DNA from: Trileptium ribeirensis
Lineage: Eukaryota; Nematoda; Enoplea; Enoplida; Thoracostomopsidae
Length of the DNA: 64,000 nt
NCBI GenBank assembly: GCA_030248225.1
Contig: JASANE010030106.1
Span: forward strand, 1 to 64,000
Direction: 5' to 3'
This document shows, in pieces, positions 26,401 to 38,400 of this stretch; within the stretch, counting starts at the first letter, position 1; each line of letters begins with the position of its first letter. The translations under genes and the position numbers were made by a program. The notes under the pieces are model-generated. The model was not told the origin of the DNA. It saw only the letters and a list, made by a program, of their open reading frames with translations, and did not search any database.

Positions 26401-29400
26401 ACAAGGTTTGTTCAACTCCTTGTATGTTACTTGACTAAGAGTTGTACATTTCAAGTGTTGTGAGAGTCCACATACGATACAAGTGACGTATGAATCATTA
26501 TTTTCTTTACTGATTATTCTTTGATCGCTACCAAAGCGCAATATAATTCATCATCAGTTAAAGAATTAGTACGAGTTATTCGAGCATTATTCATATTAAA
26601 TAACCTGAATGTAATGGTTATATAGAACATTGTATATGGTTATCTAGAACCTGAATGCAATTGGGTTAAAACCAAGATGTAGTTAAAATATTTTTTGTTT
26701 AAACATATATATTTTGTCATGACATTGCATTTAGTTTTGTCGGGGAAGGAAAATAACTGCAGTTTCTTGAATAAACACAAATGTATTTCACTTATTTATG
26801 GTAGATTTTTTGAACAATTTGAAATAAAACCATAACTGTGTTATGTTTGCAAATGCCAGATATTCTTTTTGGTTCGCAATTTACTTTAAAAATTTGTGCT
26901 CATAATTTAAATACGTATATAATTTTTGAAGGAATTTAAGCACGGGGAAAATGAATACAAACTGTTTGAATTTATAAAATGTTTTAGATCATCCAATTGC
27001 CAGTTGTTACTGGGCGAATAATATCACCTCCACGAAAGTATAAAATGCCATTTGTAATAGCTACGCTAAGTTATAAAATCTCTTTCATATCGTTTTTTGC
27101 TACAAATATATAGTTTCTCGCTTTTAGGTATAAATGTTGAAGCAATTTTACAACGTGCTGCCGAAGCTCGCTCAGCGCCCGATGAAACATTTATGATTAA
27201 AGTTCAAAGCCTTGCTCACTATATCGAGGACTCGATTGGCTTGCAACGTGTTATGCGAACAAGCAATTGTACAAATCGATACTGTATACAATTTGGGATT
27301 TATATGACGTGAGTTGTGTGATATGTAAAATTATTTTTGCGTATCAACGATTTTTTATTTTTGCCTAAGTTGTTAGGCACTAAAGATACCTTTCAGCACA
27401 ATCATTCGTTTGGCAAAGTCAGCTAGGTACTCATAGTCTAAATGAGTATGGAACGAATCACAGGATCTCTGCATGTTTTCACTAGAGCCAGCACTGGTTT
27501 AGGGCTTTTTGAGGTAGAAATGCATTTAGTTGACCGGTCGGAATGACCTTAGCGCAGCTTTTGTTCACTGTACCAAAATACGATTGTTTTTATCAATAAA
27601 ACATCATGGATTGAAAAAATCCTATTTTAAAAGCTTCGAAATTTTGTTCTCAAAATTAAGAGCTGCTAATCACATTTCAATTTTACAGTCATAGACACCG
27701 ATAAGAGTGGAAAGGACACATACATAAGAATCTGACGGGCCGAATGATAACAGTGTAGCTGATCCTGGCGACGGAAATCTGAAATTTGCTGAATAATCGC
27801 ACTATCTCTAAAACTATATTTTTTGCACTGGTTTAGGCTTTGCCCCCGCTTCCCCACGATCAAAACTATTTTTTGTTACATATTTTGAGCAACTGAATTT
27901 TTGGTTACCAAAAATCTGAAAAAAAAAAAAAAAACAAAACAAAACACAAAAAAACCCCCACCAAACCAACCGCAACCAACCGCACAACAAAGACACCGAA
28001 AAGAAAACACAACAAAAACGACCCAAACTAGCTATCCTGGCGACGGAAATCTGAAATTTGCTGAATAATCGCACTTTCTCTAAAACTATACCCCCCACCC
28101 CCCCCCGCAGACGATTTCCCTTGCTAATTATGCACTTGCCAACTTTGATAACGCTGGATTCATTTCGTTGTTGTCGCAGCACTGATCATTGTGCAGCAAA
28201 AATGTATGAAAATAAAAATAGTTTGTGTACGAACTAGACCTAAATTTTATTATATAAATATTTAAATAGTCCATAGATGTCTATATCGGGTTTCCCCATA
28301 AAGACGGACTCCTTAAGCCACATTTATCCCTTTTCGATGCAACGCACCCCTCGCCGTCACCATTGGCGCAGGACTATGAGTTCATGGACGGGATAATTCT
28401 CGATATCCAACAAATATGGACATCTATCAGCCTAAAGCACAACCCCATCACCGCACACTCCCCCAAGCCGACAGACTTGGACACCAGAGGATTAGTCATA
28501 ATTCTGTTCTATTAAATTTTGTCATTATATATATCTAAAATGAACAAGGACTCAGCGGTGTATGTTAACAGCATCAGATCACTCACATCATTTGATCTCT
28601 TCACTGGCGTGCCGTGGAGGTGGGGCATGGGGTCATGCCGCCTCGACGATTTTCTGGAACTGCTTGTGATATGAAGATGAGAGTAATTGTCGGAACAGTA
28701 GAAACTTATATTGTGGGACTCCTTTATGACACCGTCGCCAAAATCCTGCGTACGCCATTGGATCTCTGCGAAATCTAGTTGTTTTGGCGTCTTTACCCAA
28801 TTAAATTGATTTATTTTTAAATTTGGCTTTATTCAACAGCGATTGCCAACTAAACAAAACTTTTAATTGCGCCGAAACCTAAACGTGGTTAAGTGGCTCT
28901 TATCAGCAGTTAATATCGCATGCTTCTATGATAACGTCATGAACACGGTTACTAGTAAATATTGAAAGTGTCTGTTCAAAAACGTGAGGAAGAGCAATGA
29001 AAATAAGTGGTTTTATGTTGTAAATGTAGATAAATACGCAGAATAATCTACGCTGACCCCTGCCAAACGTCAGAAATTTGAAGGCACATGTTCGACGTTC
29101 TTATGTTCGCTCTATATGCAACTGTGCGTTATACATTTGGGTCTATGGATAATTGTTTTACACTTGTTGCAGTATTACATACCTCACAATAAAGATTGTA
29201 TATCTGGTCAATATCATCTGCCAACTACTAATGATCGAAGAATTATTCAACAGCGGCGCTGTTGTGGAAGAACACGACGAGCTGCCTGATTTAACTGCAG
29301 CGGGAGTCAAAGGACCAAAATTTTGGGGCTTTCGAGTAATTGTTGATCTCCTTAGCGGGCGTGGCTGGAGCCAAACTGGTCATTTTCCGCGTGTCACAAT

Positions 29401-32400
29401 GTGTGATTTCTTTGTGAGTTTGAGCAGAGCTTGTTTGGCGTATTTTTATTCCTTTTCGATCAATTTTTGATTTTTTATACCCAAAAAGGAGGACTTGGCT
29501 AGAGCAAACGGATCATTTTCCGCCCATTACAATGTGTGTCTTCTTTATGAATTTGAACGGTTTTCTGTGCATTTTCGGTCAATATTTGATTTGCTATGCG
29601 TCGTTCACAGAGAAATATGTGCAGTTACTTGACATCGTCAGCATATACACACGTGTATACAGAAACATTATATTGGATAGTATGTAACAACCTTCCTGAG
29701 TTTTATGGTTAATACTATTCGTAACAACATTCGATTGTTGTTATAAAAATGCGAGTGCACGTAACAACATTTGAACACAACAACATTAGCAAAGTTGTTA
29801 CATACAAGCTCTTATACGTAAAAACGCACCAAACCTGTTATGCAGAACTCGCTTTACGTATCAACTCACGTAACGTAACTGTGTATATGCTGACGATGTC
29901 GAGCTAGTGCACACATTTCCCTGTGAAGAATGCATTATGCCCACAAAATAAAGGCGTGGCTGGAACCAAACTGGCCATTTTCCTCGTGTTACAATGTTGA
30001 CTACTTCATAAATTTTAATAGAATATTTGCATGACTGTTGACTAGGCTAGCTAAACAGCCTCACACGATATTGTTAAGAAATCTACATTACATTTTATAA
30101 TCCTTAATTAAACCATTAAAACGTCATCCAACTTTGCAAACGCAAAAATGATCTGTATTAAACATTCGCCGCCAGGGACGCAGTAGCTCGCCCTATTCTG
30201 AATTTGTCTATCACTGTTATTCGCACGCATTTTAACCCAATTTTTCAGATATATCTGCAGCAAAAAACTTATATTGTATAAATAATGTTTCAAAACTCCT
30301 CAAATTTTACAAAATTATTTGTTTGACTTTTGAAGGTTATGCTAGACCATTGTTCGTGTTCGAGTTTAGAATTATGTTGGTACGTATAATTATGTTTTGT
30401 AGTCGTTTGTATAATATTGCGAACCTAACATTAATTCAGAGTTCATAGTGTAATCTCAAAGCCAAATGCGTTTTTGGAATATTTATTCCCTGTAGCGAAG
30501 TGCAAACGGCATAAAGCGGTTCTCATTTCGCCATCGACAGGTAGTTTTCCGAATGCTTCTAAACCATAATAAAGTCATTTGTTCTTCAATCCTCCCTTGT
30601 TAGAAGCAGTATGTATCGCTTTTCAGACGTCTTATGTACCGCTGATCAGCTGCCCATTTTTAAGCTCTTCTCTTCAAAAGTATGCAATGAACTACAAAGA
30701 CAAACATCTCAAAATTCACCAGCCATACTAAAGTATATTTTCATTTCCCGACCAAGGACGTTTTCCTCGTTCCTTAAGTTTCTCCCATCTTTGCCTTAAT
30801 ACTTCTGCCTTCAGCTACCGCCCGCTAAAAAACACCCCCAACCCCCACCCCAAATTGGCATTTTGCCATAGCTTTCAGCAGTTTTAATATAATTATTTCA
30901 TCCAATACACATTTTTAAAGATATTCGTTGAAATTTTAGATTCTTCTCGCTAGGGTGTTTAGAGCTTATGGACTATGTGCCGGAGCAAATTTAGACAAAA
31001 CATCAAAATAGAAACTTTTGTTAGGAGGTCCTCATTTGGCTTTATGAGTTCAATTGGATTATCTAAGAATGAACCTGATCAAACGAACTGTTCATAACTT
31101 ATATATACTAAGAAAGAAATATTTAGCCTGTATTAAAATGTTAATATAAATATATTTTTAGATTTAGAACAAACACGAAGAACAAAATAAAAAGAAAAAA
31201 ATAGCAAACTGATCTACACTCCTGCAGAAACAGGCGCATTAAGCTCTTTAAAAAATGGGGGAATCCGTCAGATCCCTGGACTATTTTTTGACTCTTGCTC
31301 CAGAAATATAGGTAGTCTTAGGACGACAGGCTAGGAGAATTAATATATATTGATGTGCTGATGTCACCACTTTTTTGGTATAATACCGGATCCAACCATT
31401 ATAACGCCAGGAGTCCGCAGGACCCCCTCAGACCAGAAAGGTCTAACAAACCTTGAATATACTTCTTCTATATTTCGTATTACTTTACAGTCTGGGGAGG
31501 GGTCCGATGGGCTGCTACATTCCATATTCGTCAAAATTAGTGTTCTACCACACCGTCTTACGTAAAGCATAGTGGTAAATTGTGTTTCAGACTTAAAATA
31601 ATATATTTGAGCGATATACTGTAGAGCAGGCTGTAGCTTTGGTTCTAAGACGATGATTTTATTCCATCAAATGCCAAAGCATCTAACAGGATCTGCAAGA
31701 ATGTAAAATGCGGCTGGAAACGTCCTTCGGCGACAGCTTAGTCCAAACCGCATGGTCCCAGAAGTCTTGCAGCCGCACAAGAAGTCTTTCTATTTCTAGC
31801 TTCGGCCCATTATGATTCAGAAAACATTACTGTATACAAATCAGAAGTATTGGCAATATTGGTTTGACAAACCTGGATCTACGACAGGGCAATATTTTTG
31901 GAATCACAGAACGTATCTTTATGCACATAGTGGCGGCATTTCTTGGGTTGTTGTTGGTGCATGGTCGTTCCAGTTAGAGCACGATCCCTCAGTTATTGGA
32001 GCTCACTGCCCCACCGGCAACGATGTTGCGCAATAGGTTCAAGCGCATCCTCCTTTTCATCCGATGAGACGACGGCGCCACTCGATAAATGGGTCGGAAC
32101 AGAGACAAATTTGCTCATATCAGCGAAATATCCTCGTTATTTTTGCCAAACGCTGACCTCAATTGTATTCTCACGACGATTTCGTCACGGTTGATGAACA
32201 ATTGGTGAAGTACCGAGGAGGATGGACCTTTCGCCAATTTATGCCTAATACGCCAGGGAAATTTGGCATTAAGGTCTGGGTTGCGGCTGACCCAACTTCA
32301 CATTATTGCTATAACCTCAAACCGTACCTTGGTCGTGCCGATGAGCCGGTTATACAGGAGCTGGGATACCAAGTTGTGGTCGACCTGGTGACACCGCAGT

Positions 32401-35400
32401 TTAAGCCAGGATAGAATATAACGACTGCTCGATTCTATATAGCCCTACTGCGTTAATATAACCATAAATGCAAACTGCAGCACACAGATGTTATATGGGG
32501 CCTTTCAGACCCACCACCCCAGTTTTGCCGTAGTGCAAAAACCCAGTCTTTGAAGGGTTAATAGTATTGAGATATATAATTTCGGCTGATTTGCAGTAAT
32601 TTCATTTATTATGTGGAGTTTTGGTAGGTTTGCCAGAATTTCGGTCGTTTGTGAAAAACTTTATTAAAACTTTTTATTAAAAAAGTTTTCGCTCGAGACA
32701 CTCTTATTGTTTTAGATTTTATACAAAATAGCTTTGCTACCTCAAATGGTCATTGCTTCACATTATTTCACTGCTTCAAATGCTTTAAAATATGCATTGT
32801 AGGTTCGTCGCCTCGGCAACATTCAACACTATTCCGTTCAATGTGTTCTTATGATAAATATGTTCAACGAAAAAATTTACTTACTCGTGTGGACATGGCT
32901 GTGTGTTCTTGCATTCGCAACTGCAGTTAACATTGGATATTGGATGTTTACATCACTTATGCCGTATAAACGAGTTCAGGTAAACATACAACTACTTTGA
33001 TGAGACATGTCGGTCCGTGCGTGAGAAACGAGTCAATAACAAAGTCAATGAAAGTAGTCGTATTTGCCGTGACGCAACCTTTTAAGTGACGATGAATAGT
33101 GTGACCTACAGTACATGTTTTTTGGGAACGCCTTCATCTATTTATATAGAGAAATTGTTGTAAAGAAATATTCCCACGATAGAGTAATAAACAAAATCTG
33201 TGTGCAGTTCCTGGTAATCTTAATCGTAATCGTAGGAGATAGCTCGTGCAAGAGAAAAAGCGGTTAGGCATTGGTTCCATTGAGCAGAGCTAGTTAGCTT
33301 AGTTAGCTATTTAGCTTAGCTAACTTAGTTGACTATTACAGAAGTCTGCCAGTGTCTCTTATATAGCTATGCATTGACCTTATGGTAAGCCTGGCGACAG
33401 AGCCGCCGTTAGCACCCCCCTACCCCCCCTAGGGGGGTCCTCGCCCCTTGCAGGGGCCTCGCGCCTTACAGGGGCCTCATCTCATGGCCTCTGGGTGAAA
33501 AGTTGAAAAAGTTGGGAGCCGCAGCACAACCTCAAGCACCTTTCGCAAAGTAAATGTACACGATATACAAAGGTAACCTCAGAATTTAGAAGCCTAATCG
33601 TGAGTATGATTTTAACCGTTCCGTGGTTCAAAGTTAGTGTTTTTACTGGGCGCCTGTTTTACGGACATACACGAAAATTTATTTAGGTCAGCGTCTATGC
33701 AACTAATGTATAGCATTTGGTGTGAAATAAACTAGTAGAGGCCTTGAGGCCCCTGGTTATATTCCGGTGTTATCTACGTGATAAGTCTTGACGGTTAAAA
33801 TAAATATTAGTATTAGTAATTTTGTTATAATTTAGGCATAATAATATTAAATTTTGATATATGAAATATGTGTTCGTGAAATGAAATTATGGTATTGGAA
33901 AGTGGTGCTTCAAAGCGCAAACGTACAAAGGAGCAGGCTATAAGGATGCTTTTAAAATATTGCAAAGACTGTTTATAAAATTATGACCATGCATACTATC
34001 TTAATTTAAGGAATAGCTCTCAAATTTAAGGGTACACGGTCTTTGCAAATTTTTAGAGTATAATGTCTTAAAGTAAGTGTATTGGAAAACGATTACATTA
34101 GTTAAGAAATGTGATAGGGGCCTCGCAGCCTGCTGGGGGGCCTCGCAGCCTGCTGCGGGGGGGGGGCTCGCAGCCTGCTGGGGGGGGCCTCGCAGCCTGC
34201 TGGGGGGGGGGGCTCGGACATCCTAGCGGCGGCCCTGCCTGGCGATCCCGCGTAGTTTAATTTTGTTTTGCCAAAGACAGCTTGTCTTACTTTCTTGAAA
34301 TTTCTACATGTGCCTAAGTAACCACCTATGGTTTCTATGTTTTAGCAATTTGTGTATATACTAGTAGATGATCTATCGATCCTACTCATGCGGCCAGCAA
34401 GGTGGCTATGCCCTGTTATCTGGATACATTGCCTTACATTATTCTGATCTAATCCCACTAAATACTTGTTTACTGCCTGGCTTAATTCTTTAAGAAACCT
34501 TCGTTTGTTCTAACTAGTCCATCTGCGTATTAATTGCTTATGCATCTACTATTTTATGGAATACCTGAGATGCTTTGTAGAAATGTCCATAAAGAAGTGT
34601 TCGGGACCAATAAATTATGTTTTCGTACTTTGGTTTGCCAACTCATCTGCTAATTCGCTACCTGAAAAGTTATTATGACCTGGTGTTCACATGTTGTAAG
34701 CCTTATTCCTCAGACTAAGCTGTGCTAATTCTATACGCTGTTCTATCAAGAGCGAATTAACATACATCCAACTCAGTGAATGCAGCAGGGACTGACTATC
34801 AGAAAATATCCACATAGTTTTCCAATTTGTACCCCTTTTAATAAGTTCCTCACAGCAGCACAATTCTGCCCGAAAATACTTCCATGACACCCTAAATTGT
34901 GCTTATGGAGCATTCCTTTAATCACGACTCCAACTATATCATGCTCCGGTGAATTCCCTGCAATTACTGATCCATCTGTGTAACATAATACTATCTCCTT
35001 CTACAAATGATTTGACAGTCACCTGATGACCCATTGGAATAAGTCTTATACTGCAGCTTCCATTGCCAAATAGTTTTCAGGTCCTATAATCACTCGGGTA
35101 ATGTATGTATGGAACCTCTGGACTTTCTGTTTGATTAGCCATGTGTCCTATATTAACATCATATTTCTCTTTAATGACTATTTTAATCGATGAAGCTCAA
35201 AAAGAGCAGTTGCTAGTACGTTTATATCCACTGGTACCAAGTTTAAAATAAATTCTAATGCTGCTATTGGTGTTGACCTTAGGCAGCCAGTTATCATAAG
35301 AGTGGCAATCGTCGAACTTTCAATAATTTCCTATTGTATGTCCTTAGATTTAACCTATGCCACCAAACAATAATCCTATAACAACAATGGGCAAAACCAT

Positions 35401-38400
35401 TGTTTTGTATAAAAATAGTATGGCGTTGGGACTAAGTCTCCAAGACTTGTGACAGCGGTTATATAGCACATGAGTGCCTTAGTAGCACGCGTGACAATGT
35501 AGTCAATATGTGCCCTCCGTCTTAGTTTCTCATCTATAATTATACCAAGAAACTTTACTTCCTCACAGATCCTCAACACTTGTCCGTTTAGTTGTGGAGT
35601 TGCATTAAAAATTCGATCTTTTTTCTTTGAAAAATAAACTACATTGTACTTTTGCGAATTAACACTGAGACCAAGTTTTATGCACCAACGACAGACTTTG
35701 TTCAATGCTTGCTGTACATATCTTTGCATGACCTGTATATCTTTTCCTGCTGTATAAATTATTACATCTTTACAATATGCCTGATTATGACCTTTCTTTG
35801 TAGAAACTAATTTTAAAAACTGCCCATAACTATGTTGCAAATAAAACGGCATACAGCACCTCATTGTGGAGTACCTCTATTTAGTTTCACAGTTACGTTA
35901 CTAGCGCCTAGATTGCTGATAACTCATCTGACTCGCAATAACTCGTTAATCCAAAGCTAGCTTACTCTTCCAACATCAAATTTCTACAAATTTCTTTCAA
36001 TACCTGTAATGCAGGTGCTACCGCATATATCCGAGAAGACAGATGGGATTGATCTTCTTAGTTCAAAGCATCTTTCAATACTGCCTATAAACTAATGCTG
36101 GCCACTAGTACTCCTTAGCGAGACCACCATTCTCAAAATGATGCTCGCTTCTCTGGATCCTTCTTTTTTTGAACAAGTGCTTTTCCAGCTTGATACACAT
36201 ATTGATTTTACGGGGCTTATCTATCGCTAGACTTTTTATATCCCAGTCTATAATCGTCTCAAGTCCTTTAAGCTGAAAAGATGACAGATATAGTGGCCTA
36301 AAAAATCATTGCTTTTTCACAACTGTCGTTCCCCGCTTAAGAGAAATTCATATTCTCGACACCTTAGTAATATACGCTGCGCGTCGACACTACCTATAGA
36401 TGTGAACAACATGTTTTGTTACGACATTTTCTTTGACATCTGTTTGTACTATTATTGGGTGGATGCCATCCTGGCCTGTAGCTTTATATGTCTCAAAACT
36501 ATTAAAAGCCCATGTACCTTATTTGACGCTATCGTATCCTCAAAACACAATCTTTCTGTGCTAGAGATTCTGTTTGGCTTCAGAAACTTATCTGAAGGCT
36601 CGTTTTCTTCACATTCATTAAAATATTATTTTAACATTTCTAATGTGGTTTCTCTTTCTGTAAATGCGTATTCTCCACCGTGTTTGCAAATCCAACCTAA
36701 AGCTTTACCTTTTGTCTTCTGCAGACACTTGCTTCATCTGTTAACTTCACTTGTGGCTTCAATGCCTGAACAGAATATTTTCAAGCTACGACTTCTGGCT
36801 TGACTGATGATATATTTATATTCTCGTAAATATTGTTTATATCTATTCCAATTCCTATCGTTTGAATGCCCAAAAGCAATGCCATGTAAACTTATTAGCT
36901 TCTTTCTAAGATTTTGTCTTTGCCCCAATACATATTGGTTTACCATCCTCTTTTATAGATAATTGATAAATCCTATTTTTTGCATCCAGCATAGCACTTG
37001 TTACCAGTGTAAACGCTAGATGTGAAGCCTCTACAGTACCATTCAATTCTTCAGCATTATCTCTTAAGGCTTTCAAATACATAACATTCGTCTAGCCTTC
37101 GCGTGTTATAATACTTCTTGATTTCAACGGGTTGTCTTAATTTAAACTCTATATATCTAAGAGAGGAGAACTTCTTCTCCTCTAAAACACTCCACTCGTC
37201 AACAAAATCACTTGCTTAATTATTCGCAACAGCTATGTTGTGACCTCTTGTCTAACTGTATTTGTGAAGATAGCGTTGTTTATCTCTATTTAAGATCTCA
37301 AAGTTATTCTCAAGTAAAAACTAGCAGTTCATCTCATCTGCTATTACAGTTGCAACTTACCCACACAGTATAACGACAGTTTGTATCACAGTCAATTATC
37401 AACTTTATTTTTTACCAGGACAATATATCTTTAAATTGCTAAGTTCAACTGCAGGCGGTGAATGTCCTAACTGAAACGGTAAGTATACTGATGCTATCCA
37501 AAATTTAAAATTTTGTTGCCTGATTTTTGCAATAAATCTTGCTACAGTACTATCCTCTCAACTGAACTGATTTACTAAAATCGCCGTTAGTTCTTTCCTA
37601 ATAAAGATTGCAGCACGAAGTATATAAAAAACTCTGTATAAAATATCACACTTTTTATTACACATGAATAATTCTTTACTAGGCACGGCTACTGAACAAG
37701 AACGACATCGGCGACTGCAAACTTCCTACGTCTGGTCATTGGTTTCGTACGGTTCCCATTTCAGTTATAGCTGTCCTACAGTGGTGGAAATTTATCTGCC
37801 TGGCTAAAAGACTTAGAGTTCTTTCTGCATATGTGCTGATTCTCAAGATACCGAATGCCCGGGTCCTTCTCGGTCCAACAATGGTTCCGGCAACTCATAA
37901 TATGGCCTCCAGCATAAAGCCTTCAATCTTTCTACAGAGTCAATGGGTATATAAATCATATAAAAATTCTTCGTGCCTCCTCCGTTGTAATGCGCATCGC
38001 CAAGCATTGGCATTCAATCTGGAGTTACTACCACCTAATTCCTTTATGAATTCATCTTTTTCTTCAGCCGGCTTCGGCGTAACGAAGAAGAAGACTGGAA
38101 CTATTTATGCCTTTCTTTGAGTAAACGCCTCCAGATCCTGAGATTTTTTGTAAGCGGCGAACTTCATGTTCCGCCTTAACCATTTGCTCGTGAAGTTATC
38201 ACCATAAATAAAGAGCACTAAGCCTTCAGCGTTGAGACCACTATCCTTATAATGATGTTCACCTCTCTCTGGGTCCTTCTTTTTTCTAGCAAGCAAGGAA
38301 TGCATTTTTGATAATGGCATGCTCTTTGTTATTCAATGTCCTTTGAGGGTTGTCCTGATCTTCAGCCATCAGTTTTTGCCATCTTTTTGCAACCTGCTGG

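Larger units (their letters stand above)
22221..27127 (+). other. Innexin intron 3
   Basis: 4.9 kb, mostly occupied by an antisense CR1-type LINE (about 22740-26600). The remaining edges (22221-22740 and 26600-27127) are AT-rich, with no feature I can support. Confidence 0.8.
29414..32802 (+). other. Innexin intron 5
   Basis: 3.4 kb. It contains a short inverted-repeat element (29606-29925), a further C-rich AACACCCCCAACCCCCACCCC tract near 30830, and the piggyBac relic (about 31380-32557). Positions 29930-31380 otherwise show nothing I can name. Confidence 0.75.

Noticed and set aside
36309..36803. 164-codon + strand frame
   Set aside because: It is the antisense shadow of the minus-strand LINE, whose motif K-x-GxDGIxP is on the other strand.
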